Source of the DNA: Rhodococcus sp. WMMA185 | GTDB taxonomy: Bacteria > Actinomycetota > Actinomycetes > Mycobacteriales > Mycobacteriaceae | DNA length: 64,000 nucleotides | Assembly (NCBI RefSeq): GCF_001767395.1 | Contig: NZ_CP017014.1 | Span: 4,109,012 to 4,173,011 of the forward strand | Reading direction: 5' to 3' | In this document: piece by piece, positions 26,120 through 35,222 of the stretch | Layout: each line of letters opens with the position of its first letter | How positions within the stretch are numbered: position 1 is the stretch's first letter | The notes under the pieces: model-generated | The model's database searches: none | What the model was told of the DNA's origin: nothing | What the model saw: only the letters and a program-made list of their open reading frames with translations | Translations under genes and position numbers: made by a program

Positions 26120-26871
26120 GTCTTGGTCGCCGTCTTCTCGGTACCTGCCAGAATCTCCGCGAGGTGCACGGTCCGCACCCCACTCCGCAGTCGGGACAGG
26201 CCGCCGCCGATATGCATGAGGCACGACGAGTCCCCAGCGGTGCACACCTCGGCGCCCGTGCGCAGAACGTTGGTCATCTTGTCTGCGAGCATCGCCGTCG
26301 AAGTCTCGGAGTTCTTCAAGGCGAACGTTCCGCCGAAACCGCAACACGATTCGGCTTCGGGAAGCTCGATCAGGGTCATTCCCCGCACGGCTCGAAGTAG
26401 TCGCAGTGGCTTGTCTGCGACTCGGAGCATTCGCAGCGAGTGGCACGTCGGGTGGTAGGTGACCCGATGAGGATAGTAGGCTCCGACGTCGGTGACGCCG
26501 AGGACATCGATGAGAAGTTCGGACAGTTCGTATGTGCGCGAGGCAATCTCGTCGGCACGTGTCGCCAGCCGTTCGTCTCCGTACCGTCGCGCTACCATCG
26601 CGTGCTGGTGTCGGACAGATCCGACACACGAACCGGACGGCGCCACCGCGACGTCCCAGGACGCACCGCTCTCGAACGCCTCCACGTGATGTCGGACAAG
26701 TGGCAGCGCCTCGGCGTGATATCCGGTGTTGATGTGCATCTGCCCGCAGCACGTCTGTTTTCCCGGGAACACGACCTCGTGACCGAGTCGTTCGAGAAGC
26801 CGGACGGTCGTTGTGGCGGAATCGGGGAACAGGGCGTCAGCCAGGCACGTAACGAACAGTGCGATTCTCAT
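26116..26871 (-). CDS. lutA: lactate utilization protein A (CCG-domain)
   Basis: This is a 251-residue cysteine-rich oxidoreductase subunit of the LutABC L-lactate dehydrogenase complex. Two CCG domains are visible: KQTCCGQMHINTGY near residue 40 and ESCCGFGGTFALKN near 175, probably binding an unusual iron-sulfur cluster. It starts at ATG 26871 and is first in the three-gene operon. No GntR/LldR-type regulator gene adjoins, so control must come from elsewhere or from sequence signals not recognised here. Confidence 0.92.
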   Translation of the reverse strand: MRIALFVTCLADALFPDSATTTVRLLERLGHEVVFPGKQTCCGQMHINTGYHAEALPLVRHHVEAFESGASWDVAVAPSGSCVGSVRHQHAMVARRYGDERLATRADEIASRTYELSELLIDVLGVTDVGAYYPHRVTYHPTCHSLRMLRVADKPLRLLRAVRGMTLIELPEAESCCGFGGTFALKNSETSTAMLADKMTNVLRTGAEVCTAGDSSCLMHIGGGLSRLRSGVRTVHLAEILAGTEKTATKT

Positions 26872-26964
26872 CGGTGCGCTCCAACCGGACTGCGGTCATG
26901 GTAGATCCACACTAGCGGTGGCGGAGCTCACGACAGCGAGATCGGTGAATCGACTACCCGACAG

Positions 26965-27708
26965 TCAAAGGCTGCGCGACCAGAACTCGTCGACCAGTTC
27001 GTGTCCGAAATGGTTGCTACGCTGCCGTTTGTCGATCTTGAAGCCGGAACGGGCATAGATCCGACGTGCGGCAACCAGCACTTCGATAGTCCACAGCATG
27101 ATGGCGGTGTAGCCGGACTGTTTGGCGAAGCGCAGGCACTCCTCCACTAACCTGGTTCCAATACCGGCACCGCGTGCCGAGGACTCGACCAGTAGCAGGC
27201 GGAGTTGGGCGGTTGCCTCTTGGTCGGCTGCGACGCAGAAGACGCAGCCGACCCGTTCGCCGTCCGACTCGGCGATCCAGGCGGCCTGTCTACTGTCGTC
27301 GCCCTCGGCAAAGTCGGCGACGATCCGGGCCACGGTTGCTTCCAATGTTGCGTCCCACTGCTGTTCGCTGGCGTAGTGGGCGGCGTGCCGTTCGATGACC
27401 CAGCCGAGGTCACCGGGCTGCGGGGCGCGCAGTACGACGTTCGGAGATCGAGGCTGCTCGCCGAGCGTATCGCGAATCTTCGCCATCGCCTCGACGAGTT
27501 CCTTCCGCTGAGCCGGTCCCAGCGGGGCCAGAAGGCTTTCGGCCACGCTGAGACGGTCGATGCCGAGTTCGCCGAGGCCTTCCTGTTCGCCGGGGTCGGG
27601 GGAAGACTCCATCGACTCGGGACGGACCAAACCGAGGGCTCGCGCGTAGAAGCGATTGAATTCGCGAACCTCGGAGACCAACGGACTGCTCGTCGCCATG
27701 CTTGCCAC
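26965..27708 (-). CDS. GNAT acetyltransferase with a truncated MarR-type N-terminus
   Basis: The protein is 247 residues from GTG 27708 (244 from ATG 27699). The C-terminal 150 residues are a complete GNAT domain with acetyl-CoA loop VESSARGAGIGTRLVEECL and MLWTIEVLVAARRIYARSGF. The N-terminus matches both ends of the MarR domain normally fused to this GNAT type: VREFNRFYARALGLV at the start and LLAPLGPAQRKELVEAMAKI at the end. The middle, about 65-70 residues holding the winged helix and recognition helix, is replaced by a short acidic segment (RPESMESSPDPGEQE). DNA binding is therefore unlikely, while acetyl transfer may persist. Confidence 0.8.
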   Translation of the reverse strand: MASMATSSPLVSEVREFNRFYARALGLVRPESMESSPDPGEQEGLGELGIDRLSVAESLLAPLGPAQRKELVEAMAKIRDTLGEQPRSPNVVLRAPQPGDLGWVIERHAAHYASEQQWDATLEATVARIVADFAEGDDSRQAAWIAESDGERVGCVFCVAADQEATAQLRLLLVESSARGAGIGTRLVEECLRFAKQSGYTAIMLWTIEVLVAARRIYARSGFKIDKRQRSNHFGHELVDEFWSRSL

Positions 27709-27730
27709 GCTAGCCAGCTACATCGAGGTG

Positions 27731-29521
27731 TCAACCGTGGTCAGACAGGTTGTCCGGTTCGGCACTGCGTGCCTTGCGGCCGGTGCGCAGGCGGTGGTCG
27801 ATGTAGTTGACGAGGTGGGTCAGTGGGATGGTCAGGGCGAGGTAGAACAGGCCGGCGGCGACCAGTGGTGAGAGGCTGCCGGTTTGTGCGTTGAGGTCGC
27901 GGCCGACGGCGAAGAGTTCTCGTTGGGTGACGAGCAGGCCGAGGAAGTAGATCAGGGACGAGTCCTTGATCAGGGAGATGAACTGGTTCATCAGCGCGGG
28001 TAGGACCCTGCGGACTCCTTGGGGTACGACGACCAGGGCCATGGATCTGCGGTAGCTGAAGCCGAGTGCTCGTGAGGCTTCGAGTTGTCCGGGTTCGACG
28101 CTTTGGATGCCGGCTCGGAAGATTTCGCCGATGTAGGCCGAGGCCAGCAGGGAGAGTGCGAGCGCGCCGAGCCAGTAGGGGTTGTTGCCGGTCAGCCCGC
28201 GTACGACGGGTCCGATGCCGAGTCCGACGATGAGGATGATGACCACGGCGGGCAGGCCGCGGAAGATGTCGGTGTAGACGCGGGCGGGCCAGCGGAGCCA
28301 GCGGGTGCGGGAGATGCCGGCCATGGCGAGCAGCATGCCGAGGATTGTGCCGACGACGCCGGAGACGAAGGCCAGGATGAGGGTGTTGGGGAGGCCGGTT
28401 TTGAGGAGGTCGGGGAATGCCCGGGTGTACAGGTCCCAGTCGAAGAAGGTGTCTCGTAGTTGTTGGAGTGTTGATTTGGGTTGTGCTGCTGGTGTTTCCG
28501 TTGTGGGTTGGGGGTTGAGGGCGGCGAGGGCTTCGAAGTCGGGGAGGTCGGGCATGGGTGCGGCTTTGCTGCCGGGTTTCCAGCCTTCGGGTAGTGGGCG
28601 TGGGACCCAGTCCGAATACAGCTGCGCCCATGTGCCGTCCGCGATTATCGCGTCGAGTCCGGAGTTCAGGGCGTCGATCAGTGGCTGATTTTCCTTCGCG
28701 ACAGCCCACGCCGCAACATTGTCGGGAATGAACGAGTTCTGGACGATGGACATCGGGTCGCCGGGTTCGACGATTCCTTCGGCCTGTGGTGACCCTGCCA
28801 CCCAGACATCGATCTGCCCGGATAGAAGGTTCGCGTAGAGGGTGGCGTAATCCGGAAACTCCACCGGGTCGAGTCCGAGGGTGTTCCGAACGTAGTCGTC
28901 CTGCTGTGTTGCCTGGACGACGCCGATGCGGGTGGACGCGTTCAGGTCGTCAAACCCCTGGATCGGCCCGTCGGTGGGAGCGACCAACGAGTTGTAGCCG
29001 AAGTCGTAGGAGTTGGTGAAGCCGACAATGTCACGGCGCTCGTCCGTGGTTCCGATGGATGCCGAACCCACATCGAAGCGGCGGCCGGCGACCTGGGCGA
29101 GTAGTCCCGTGAACTCGGTGCCCACGAAGTCGACCCGCAGGCCCAGCTTCGCGGCGATGGCCTTCAGGAGTTCGTTGTCGTAGCCGGTGAACTGGTTGTC
29201 CGAGTTGATGCAGATGCTCGGTGGTGCGTCTGTCATGGTGCCGACGGTCAGGACGCCGGGGGTGATCAGATTCAACCTCGAGGTGTCGATCTGATCGAGC
29301 GGGATGACGTCGTCGGTGGTGTATCGGTCGACGGTCGCCCCCGCGCCCAGCTCTACGTCTGTGGGCGCGGCAGTTGCCGAGCCGGGTCCGGGAGGGGAAC
29401 ACAGATCGCGCGACGCCCCCTGCGTACTCCCGTCGCTCGAACACGATGCCAGGGTCAGTGCCAGCACTGCGGCGAGCAGCAGTGCGACCAATACCCGGAC
29501 CTTCGCTCCGACGGAAGACAT
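27731..29521 (-). CDS. ABC importer: fused substrate-binding and permease protein (copy A)
   Basis: This is a 596-residue fusion for polar amino-acid-type import. A lipobox LTLASC (Cys at about 27) is followed by a family 3 solute-binding domain (about 70-320, with [19 protein letters not shown] and DERRDIVGFTNSYDFGY), a Pro/Thr-rich linker, and a permease domain (about 355-580) with the EAA loop [20 protein letters not shown]. The 5' signal region and everything from residue 272 to 583 are nucleotide-identical with copy B; the receptor lobes differ. The gene is last in the operon, after the ATPase gene (26 bp gap). Confidence 0.88.
   Translation of the reverse strand: MSSVGAKVRVLVALLLAAVLALTLASCSSDGSTQGASRDLCSPPGPGSATAAPTDVELGAGATVDRYTTDDVIPLDQIDTSRLNLITPGVLTVGTMTDAPPSICINSDNQFTGYDNELLKAIAAKLGLRVDFVGTEFTGLLAQVAGRRFDVGSASIGTTDERRDIVGFTNSYDFGYNSLVAPTDGPIQGFDDLNASTRIGVVQATQQDDYVRNTLGLDPVEFPDYATLYANLLSGQIDVWVAGSPQAEGIVEPGDPMSIVQNSFIPDNVAAWAVAKENQPLIDALNSGLDAIIADGTWAQLYSDWVPRPLPEGWKPGSKAAPMPDLPDFEALAALNPQPTTETPAAQPKSTLQQLRDTFFDWDLYTRAFPDLLKTGLPNTLILAFVSGVVGTILGMLLAMAGISRTRWLRWPARVYTDIFRGLPAVVIILIVGLGIGPVVRGLTGNNPYWLGALALSLLASAYIGEIFRAGIQSVEPGQLEASRALGFSYRRSMALVVVPQGVRRVLPALMNQFISLIKDSSLIYFLGLLVTQRELFAVGRDLNAQTGSLSPLVAAGLFYLALTIPLTHLVNYIDHRLRTGRKARSAEPDNLSDHG
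27772..28708 (-). repeat. 937-bp identical block, copy A
   Basis: Every stretch I compared with 30334-31270 is identical (constant offset 2562). It covers the end of the receptor domain, the linker and the permease. Bases immediately outside differ at both ends. A second shared segment of about 90 bp covers the signal peptides (29431-29520 and 31999-32088). Confidence 0.9.
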
Positions 29522-29547
29522 GCCGGCCTCGCTGTGCGCTGAAACTG

Positions 29548-30273
29548 CTACAGAACCTGTGATAGGAACTGCTGCAGCCGTTCGGTTTCCGGCTTCTCGA
29601 AGAGCTGATCGGGTTTGCCGGTCTCCACTACCGAACCGTGATCCATGAACAGCACCGTGTCGGATACCTCACGGGCGAAACCCATCTCGTGGGTGACCAC
29701 AACCATGGTCATGCCGCCCTTGGCGAGGTCGGCCATCAGCGAGAGCACGCCCTTCACCAGTTCGGGGTCGAGGGCGGACGTGGCCTCATCGAAGAACATC
29801 ACCTGCGGCTTCATGGCCAGCGCCCGCGCGATGGCGACTCGCTGCTGTTGCCCGCCGGACAGATTGCCAGGCCGTGAATCGGCCTTGTTCGCGAGCCCGA
29901 CGAGTTCGAGTTGCTCGAGCGCCAGTGATCGCGCCTCGTCCTTGGACATCCCCTTGAGCTTGCGCGGACCGAGGGCAATGTTGTCGGCGACGGTCCTGTG
30001 CGGAAACAAGTTGAAGTGCTGGAACACCATTCCGATGCGCTGGCGCAGCTTGTCTGGATTGTCCTTCAGCACCGACTTGCCGTCGAGGAGGATGTCACCC
30101 TGGTCGGGTTCGTGCAGCCGGTTGAGTACGCGCAGAAGCGTCGACTTTCCGGAGCCGGACGGGCCGATCACCGTGACGGTGTGCCCGGCGTCGACGTGGA
30201 GGTCCACGCCTCGCAGCACCCGGTTGTTGCCGAATGCCAGATGCAGGTTGGTGCCAGTGAGCGAGTAGGCCAT
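29548..30273 (-). CDS. polar amino-acid ABC transporter ATP-binding protein
   Basis: This is a 241-residue ATPase of the GlnQ/HisP type. The Walker A is [10 protein letters not shown]-loop FQHFNLFPH, signature LSGGQQQR, Walker [13 protein letters not shown] and H-loop VTHEMGFA; all are intact. It lies between two receptor-permease fusion genes on the same strand (4 bp after copy B, 26 bp before copy A), and no second ATPase is nearby. It probably powers both fusions, each of which should dimerise to form a transporter of two fusion chains and two ATPases. Confidence 0.9.
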   Translation of the reverse strand: MAYSLTGTNLHLAFGNNRVLRGVDLHVDAGHTVTVIGPSGSGKSTLLRVLNRLHEPDQGDILLDGKSVLKDNPDKLRQRIGMVFQHFNLFPHRTVADNIALGPRKLKGMSKDEARSLALEQLELVGLANKADSRPGNLSGGQQQRVAIARALAMKPQVMFFDEATSALDPELVKGVLSLMADLAKGGMTMVVVTHEMGFAREVSDTVLFMDHGSVVETGKPDQLFEKPETERLQQFLSQVL

Positions 30274-30277
30274 CGCC

Positions 30278-32092
30278 CTATCCTCCTTCCACGACGATGG
30301 ACTGCTCCACCGGATCGAGAGTTCTAGACCTGTCCTTGCGGCCGGTGCGCAGGCGGTGGTCGATGTAGTTGACGAGGTGGGTCAGTGGGATGGTCAGGGC
30401 GAGGTAGAACAGGCCGGCGGCGACCAGTGGTGAGAGGCTGCCGGTTTGTGCGTTGAGGTCGCGGCCGACGGCGAAGAGTTCTCGTTGGGTGACGAGCAGG
30501 CCGAGGAAGTAGATCAGGGACGAGTCCTTGATCAGGGAGATGAACTGGTTCATCAGCGCGGGTAGGACCCTGCGGACTCCTTGGGGTACGACGACCAGGG
30601 CCATGGATCTGCGGTAGCTGAAGCCGAGTGCTCGTGAGGCTTCGAGTTGTCCGGGTTCGACGCTTTGGATGCCGGCTCGGAAGATTTCGCCGATGTAGGC
30701 CGAGGCCAGCAGGGAGAGTGCGAGCGCGCCGAGCCAGTAGGGGTTGTTGCCGGTCAGCCCGCGTACGACGGGTCCGATGCCGAGTCCGACGATGAGGATG
30801 ATGACCACGGCGGGCAGGCCGCGGAAGATGTCGGTGTAGACGCGGGCGGGCCAGCGGAGCCAGCGGGTGCGGGAGATGCCGGCCATGGCGAGCAGCATGC
30901 CGAGGATTGTGCCGACGACGCCGGAGACGAAGGCCAGGATGAGGGTGTTGGGGAGGCCGGTTTTGAGGAGGTCGGGGAATGCCCGGGTGTACAGGTCCCA
31001 GTCGAAGAAGGTGTCTCGTAGTTGTTGGAGTGTTGATTTGGGTTGTGCTGCTGGTGTTTCCGTTGTGGGTTGGGGGTTGAGGGCGGCGAGGGCTTCGAAG
31101 TCGGGGAGGTCGGGCATGGGTGCGGCTTTGCTGCCGGGTTTCCAGCCTTCGGGTAGTGGGCGTGGGACCCAGTCCGAATACAGCTGCGCCCATGTGCCGT
31201 CCGCGATTATCGCGTCGAGTCCGGAGTTCAGGGCGTCGATCAGTGGCTGATTTTCCTTCGCGACAGCCCAGCCCATGAAGTTGTTGATGCTGAACGTGTT
31301 CTGGACGATGGAGGTCGGGTCGCCGGGTTCGACGAGCCCTTCGGCCTGCTGCGACGGCGCAACCCAGGCGTCTATCTGCCCGGAGACGAGGTTCGCGTAC
31401 GCGGTGGCGTAATCCGGAAACTTGACCGGGTTGAGTCCGAGGGTGTTCTCCACGTAGTCGTCTTGGACGGTTCCCTGGACGACGCCGATGCGGGTGGACG
31501 CGTTCAGGTCGTCAAACCCCTGGATCGGCCCGTCGGTGGCGGCAACCAACGAGAAGTAGCCGAAGTCGTAGCCGTTGGTGAAACCGACGGTGGCGCGACG
31601 CTCGTCCGTGGTGGTGATGGACGAGGATCCGACGTCGAAGCGGTCGGCGGCAACCTGTGCGAGCAGCGCGGCGAAGTCGGTGCCCACGAAGTCGACCCGC
31701 AGGCCCAGCTTCGCGGCGATGGCCTTCAGGAGTTCGTTGTCGTAGCCGGTGAACTGGTTGTCCGAGTTGATGCAGATGCTCGGTGGTGCGTCCGTCAGGG
31801 TGCCGACGGTCAGGACTCCGGGGGTGATCAGATTCAACCTCGAGGTGTCGATCTGATCGAGCGGGATGACGTCGTCGGTGGTGTACCTGTCTACGGCGCC
31901 CGCCCCCGAGGCGGCTTCCACATTTGTGGGTGCGGCAGTTGCCGAGCCCGGCCCCGGTGGAGCGCACAGGTCCGGTGGTGCCGCCCCCTGTGAACTTCCG
32001 TCGCTCGAACACGATGCCAGGGTCAGTGCCAGCACTGCGGCGAGCAGCAGTGCGACCAATACCCGGACCTTCGCTCCGACGGAAGACAGCAT
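30278..32092 (-). CDS. ABC importer: fused substrate-binding and permease protein (copy B)
   Basis: This is a 604-residue paralogue of copy A with the same plan: lipobox (Cys at about 28), solute-binding domain, linker and permease. Binding-site region [26 protein letters not shown] differs from copy A at several positions close to the ligand pocket (for example T for G after SI, and A for S), while the carboxylate-binding Arg of the DERR motif is kept. From residue 275 to 586 the DNA is identical to copy A. It is the first gene of the operon; ATG 32092 is followed on the promoter side by a 13-bp palindrome. Confidence 0.88.
   Translation of the reverse strand: MLSSVGAKVRVLVALLLAAVLALTLASCSSDGSSQGAAPPDLCAPPGPGSATAAPTNVEAASGAGAVDRYTTDDVIPLDQIDTSRLNLITPGVLTVGTLTDAPPSICINSDNQFTGYDNELLKAIAAKLGLRVDFVGTDFAALLAQVAADRFDVGSSSITTTDERRATVGFTNGYDFGYFSLVAATDGPIQGFDDLNASTRIGVVQGTVQDDYVENTLGLNPVKFPDYATAYANLVSGQIDAWVAPSQQAEGLVEPGDPTSIVQNTFSINNFMGWAVAKENQPLIDALNSGLDAIIADGTWAQLYSDWVPRPLPEGWKPGSKAAPMPDLPDFEALAALNPQPTTETPAAQPKSTLQQLRDTFFDWDLYTRAFPDLLKTGLPNTLILAFVSGVVGTILGMLLAMAGISRTRWLRWPARVYTDIFRGLPAVVIILIVGLGIGPVVRGLTGNNPYWLGALALSLLASAYIGEIFRAGIQSVEPGQLEASRALGFSYRRSMALVVVPQGVRRVLPALMNQFISLIKDSSLIYFLGLLVTQRELFAVGRDLNAQTGSLSPLVAAGLFYLALTIPLTHLVNYIDHRLRTGRKDRSRTLDPVEQSIVVEGG
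30334..31270 (-). repeat. 937-bp identical block, copy B
   Basis: This is the partner of 27772-28708. The block prefers codons ending in A for Glu, Gln and Arg (GAA, CAA, CGA), unlike the receptor part upstream, which uses GAG and CAG. That suggests a separate origin or recent conversion. Confidence 0.9.
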
Positions 32093-32468
32093 AAAGAGAA
32101 GCCTAACTCTGTTAGCGGCTGTTCTCCCAGGACGGAGGATTTTGCGGGCGGCAACGGTCGCTCCTGCATGTCGGCGGATTGACTATGGCAGGTGGAGTCT
32201 CCGCGGACAACCGGTGCTGCTTGTGTTTGTGGTGGAACACACTGGGCGCAAGATGTTGTGCCGAGGTCGCGAAGTTCGTGGCAGCGAGCCGTCCACCTCA
32301 CGTGGGCACATTACAGTCTGGGGATTCGACAGCGACGCCTCGAACGATCGACTGGATCCAGTTTGAGACAATCAACCAACCTGCACTTGCAGCCTGACCA
32401 ACTCAGGCTCGCGGGGTCGTCTGGTTTGATACCGGGAAGATCCCGCACTACACGAACAGAAGGCACAC
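32093..32468. other. 376-bp divergent intergenic region
   Basis: No supported gene is present. It separates the ABC operon from the broken PH/SHOCT gene and should hold both promoters; the palindrome at 32103-32115 is the only clear structure I see. Confidence 0.5.
32103..32115. promoter_or_regulatory. 13-bp palindrome before the ABC operon
   Basis: CTAAC-TCT-GTTAG is a perfect 5-bp inverted repeat ending 11 bp upstream of the ATG at 32092. It is a candidate operator near the operon promoter. Confidence 0.35.
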
Positions 32469-33206
32469 ATGGCAAAGAGGTTCAACCCTGCTCCTGGATA
32501 GCCCACAGCACCCGAGGGGTGGCTGCCCCACCAGGGTTGGGCACCGGACCCATCCTGGCCGCCCGCACCCGAAGGCTGGCAGATCGTAGTCGACGATCAA
32601 CCGGAGGCGGGGCTGAACGGATTTGCGAATCGCATCCGCTCGGCGGCGCAAGATTTCACAGCAAGGGCGTCGGCGGAAGCATCCGCTCTCGATGAATCAC
32701 CCGACGTTCTCTGGTCAGCGAAGGGTCAGCCACTGACCGGTATCGGCGGTGGGCGGTACCGGCTGACTGCTACCACACTGTTCTTTGAACGGGGCACGCT
32801 GACGACGGACTCACAGCAGGTACCTACTAATCAGCTGTTCGATATCGATATGCGTCAGTCACTAACGCAAAAGACGCGAGGCGTGGGCGACGTGATCGTG
32901 CACATCCATCGGATGTCCGGCGTCGAACAGGTGATCTTGAGTGATGTGCCGAACCCGCGCGAAGCGGTGAACGTGATCAACCAGGTCGCACATCAAGCAC
33001 GCATGAACGCCCAGACAGTGGCCAACACTCGGCATATCTCATCGAATGCCGCTCCCTCGGCCCCGGTAGAGCCAGCGGCGCCGGCGGTCTCCAACGAGCC
33101 GGACGCGATGGAGCAGCTTGCCAAGCTAGGTCAACTTCGTGACGCGGGTGTCCTCACGGAAGAGGAGTTTGCGCAGAAGAAGGCCGAAATTCTCGCGAGA
33201 ATGTGA
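32469..33206 (+). pseudogene. PH/SHOCT-domain gene interrupted by one amber codon
   Basis: From ATG 32469 (AGAAGG upstream) the frame is MAKRFNPAPG, then TAG at 32499-32501, then 234 further codons without stop to 33206. The part after the stop begins PTAPEGWLPHQGWAPDPSWP, so the TAG stands exactly where the Pro/Trp-rich repeat needs Trp; TGG to TAG is one base. The rest encodes a PH-like domain (RYRLTATTLFFERGTLTTDS...) and a C-terminal SHOCT motif (LRDAGVLTEEEFAQKKAEIL). No ATG, GTG or TTG lies in frame between the stop and ATG 32850, which could at best give a 118-residue fragment. The gene is probably inactive unless the amber is read through. Confidence 0.8.
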
Positions 33207-33334
33207 TTCCTTCCCGCCGCAGTAAGCTCGTTGAGCCAGAGCGCTTCTCGGTTCACATGGTCTCTAGGTCGTGAATACCAAGTCCGCCTGAGTGCTGTTG
33301 CTGGACACACCTGAGTACGAATAGGATCGCCCTG

Positions 33335-33360
33335 CAGCCCTGCAAAGGGTTGCAGGGCTG
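33335..33360. terminator. hairpin downstream of the PH/SHOCT pseudogene
   Basis: An 11-bp perfect stem, CAGCCCTGCAA with loop AGGG, lies 129 bp after the pseudogene stop. It is a probable factor-independent or attenuating hairpin. Confidence 0.55.
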
Positions 33361-33494
33361 GATCGACCACAACAGACTCGGCCACAACCCATTCCAGCCC
33401 TCAGATATTTTTGGACAATTCGGGCATCGACCCGCTATGTTTCCCTCGATGCCATGAGGCATCGTTGAAATTCACTTATCTGGGGGGAATCCGC

Positions 33495-34142
33495 TTGTCC
33501 ATTCGCAGCGTCACCCGCAAGATCGCCGTCGCCGTTAGTGCGTTCGCCATTCTCGGTGTACCGGCGATGATCGCAACTCCTACCGCGAACGCGGCCTCGC
33601 AATACTCCGTCGACAATTTTGGGCAGGCTCTCACTGACCCACAGCGCGGAGACCGGGTCGCCATCGGCGGCTACGCGGTCAACTGCGACGACTACGACTG
33701 CTACACCTACATCGACGTCATCTACACTGCGGGATTCGAAGGCCTCGAAAGCTGGGAAATCGACTCACCGACACTTACGTACGGCACCAGGAACTACGTT
33801 GCGGACCGGACGTACCGCAATGCGGGGAGTGAGCCGAGTTACATCGCGCCATACACGAGCGCGACCGTCAGATACGGATTCCGAGTGAACTACGTGAACC
33901 TCGACCCGGCGAGGTTCACGGTGAGAATCACCAATTTCCGTTACGACGATCAGCAATTCACCTGGCAGGGCAACCTCGGTGGTCGCATCAGCGAGCTGCT
34001 CCCGCCCCCGGATACCACAGGAGCCGCCATCGGATCAGCGATCCTCGGCAGCGTCGTCGGTAGTGCCATGCTTCCGACGATCATGCCGTTTGCCGCAGCA
34101 ATCGTCCAGGGTATTGTCATGGGTTCCGATTCCGGCGACTAG
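33495..34142 (+). CDS. secreted protein of unknown function
   Basis: This is a 215-residue protein using TTG 33495 as start, since a GGGGGGA ribosome-binding stretch (33482-33488) precedes it and the signal peptide (LSIRSVTRKIAVAVSAFAIL..., ending near TANAASQ) begins there; an ATG at 33411 would put 28 polar residues in front. The mature part is beta-rich with two cysteines in NCDDYDCYTY, aromatic-rich, and ends with a Gly/Ala-rich hydrophobic stretch (about 180-210) that could insert in a membrane. I do not recognise the family. It converges on the next secreted gene across a strong hairpin. Confidence 0.7.
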   Translation: MSIRSVTRKIAVAVSAFAILGVPAMIATPTANAASQYSVDNFGQALTDPQRGDRVAIGGYAVNCDDYDCYTYIDVIYTAGFEGLESWEIDSPTLTYGTRNYVADRTYRNAGSEPSYIAPYTSATVRYGFRVNYVNLDPARFTVRITNFRYDDQQFTWQGNLGGRISELLPPPDTTGAAIGSAILGSVVGSAMLPTIMPFAAAIVQGIVMGSDSGD

Positions 34143-34254
34143 CCTCGGATCCACAGCTGCCCGTCGTGTGCCACCAAAGCCACACTGGCGGAGAAGGATC
34201 CCTGAATTGGTGATCTGACGACTCAATGGTGTAACCCGATTGACAATCCAGAAG

Positions 34255-34288
34255 GCGGCCCGGTCGAGTCCATTCGGCCGGGCCGCCA
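34255..34288. terminator. bidirectional hairpin between two secreted-protein genes
   Basis: GGCGGCCCGG at 34255-34264 pairs perfectly with CCGGGCCGCC at 34279-34288 across a 14-nt loop. Its place between convergent genes fits a shared terminator. Confidence 0.65.
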
Positions 34289-34301
34289 TCGGATGGTTGG
34301 G

Positions 34302-34583
34302 TCAGGATCCGAAGAATCCCCGGACAAACATGTTTCCAAGGTAGGCCGGAATCTCGTGGTTGGGCACGATCGTCAGCCGGTAGACGCCGTTGTTCAGATC
34401 CTCACAGAAGGTCATGGAGTTCGGCACAGGACCGAGCACATTCTTGTCCGCATTGCAGGCGTACTCGGCGCCCCACCCGGAATAGTGGTGAACGATCTCC
34501 ATTGCAGATGCTGTACCCGCTGACGCAATGGTAATGGCTGACGCTGCGGCGGCGATGGTGGCGGCGGCAGTGAGCTTTCTCAA
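34302..34583 (-). CDS. small secreted protein of unknown function
   Basis: This is a 93-residue protein from TTG 34583, which has GGAGG (34595-34591) at 7-bp spacing; the longer frame from 34670 is not supported by a ribosome site. A signal peptide (about 1-27, LRKLTAAATIAAAASAITIASAGTASA in outline) is followed by a mature part of about 65 residues with two cysteines (YACNADKN and TFCEDL) that may form a disulfide. I know of no function; small cysteine-pair proteins of this sort are common in actinobacterial secretomes. Confidence 0.65.
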   Translation of the reverse strand: MRKLTAAATIAAAASAITIASAGTASAMEIVHHYSGWGAEYACNADKNVLGPVPNSMTFCEDLNNGVYRLTIVPNHEIPAYLGNMFVRGFFGS

Positions 34584-35222
34584 CGTATTTCCTCCGAGTT
34601 GTGGTAAATGAACGGCGGACGAATTCGACGTGTGTTCGCCGAAGCATCCGGCCTGGGGGCCGACGCACATCGCAGCTCCCAGGGCTTCGCGCTTGTGATC
34701 GGCGCGTAGTCAGTGTGTGCCCGGGCTCATCGACTCAGGCAACGAATTTCGATACAGGTCGAAATGCGAGGAGTGTTGCGTGAATCGCTCATCCACGCGC
34801 GTATGTCACCCCAGTGGGGTTCCACCGAATCAGCCAGTGAAACGTCAGGCGGGGCGACTTCGGTCCACGGGATTCGCTGGGAGCGCCCCTCCGGACATCC
34901 ATTGTGTGCCTTGACCGTCCGTTGTGCGCATCGACCGGTCCGTCGGTGGCAGCAAAGCACCGCCCCGCGTAGATTTCTTTTCCCAGATGATCCAGCCCTC
35001 CCCGTATTCCTGGTGCTCTCTGGCAGTAGCGGAACTCTAACCGTCAGGCAGAATTGGGTCAAGCCGCCGGGAGCAGTCTCGATGGCCGCACTCGAGCAAG
35101 TACCAGCGTGCATCACTGTCCCGTAGTTGAACCCCGAACGACTCGACGTGACTGGCCTGGACTTGACGGAATGGACCAAAGCTCAGCGTGTTTCACGGGT
35201 CCAGCGGTTGGGTGCTTGGCGT
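34584..35222. other. 639-bp region without a supported gene
   Basis: Short open frames on both strands lack ribosome sites and family resemblance. It holds the promoter of the 34302-34583 gene and the end of the PucR-type operon. No repeat or hairpin stands out. Confidence 0.5.

Noticed and set aside
28085..28459. Plus-strand 124-codon frame inside the ABC fusion gene, repeated at 30647-31021
   Set aside because: It is identical in both places only because the underlying permease block is identical; it is acidic antisense with no family resemblance.
34713..35179. Overlapping frames of 137 and 150 codons on opposite strands
   Set aside because: No ribosome-binding site, no signal peptide or domain, and they cover each other; left as non-coding.
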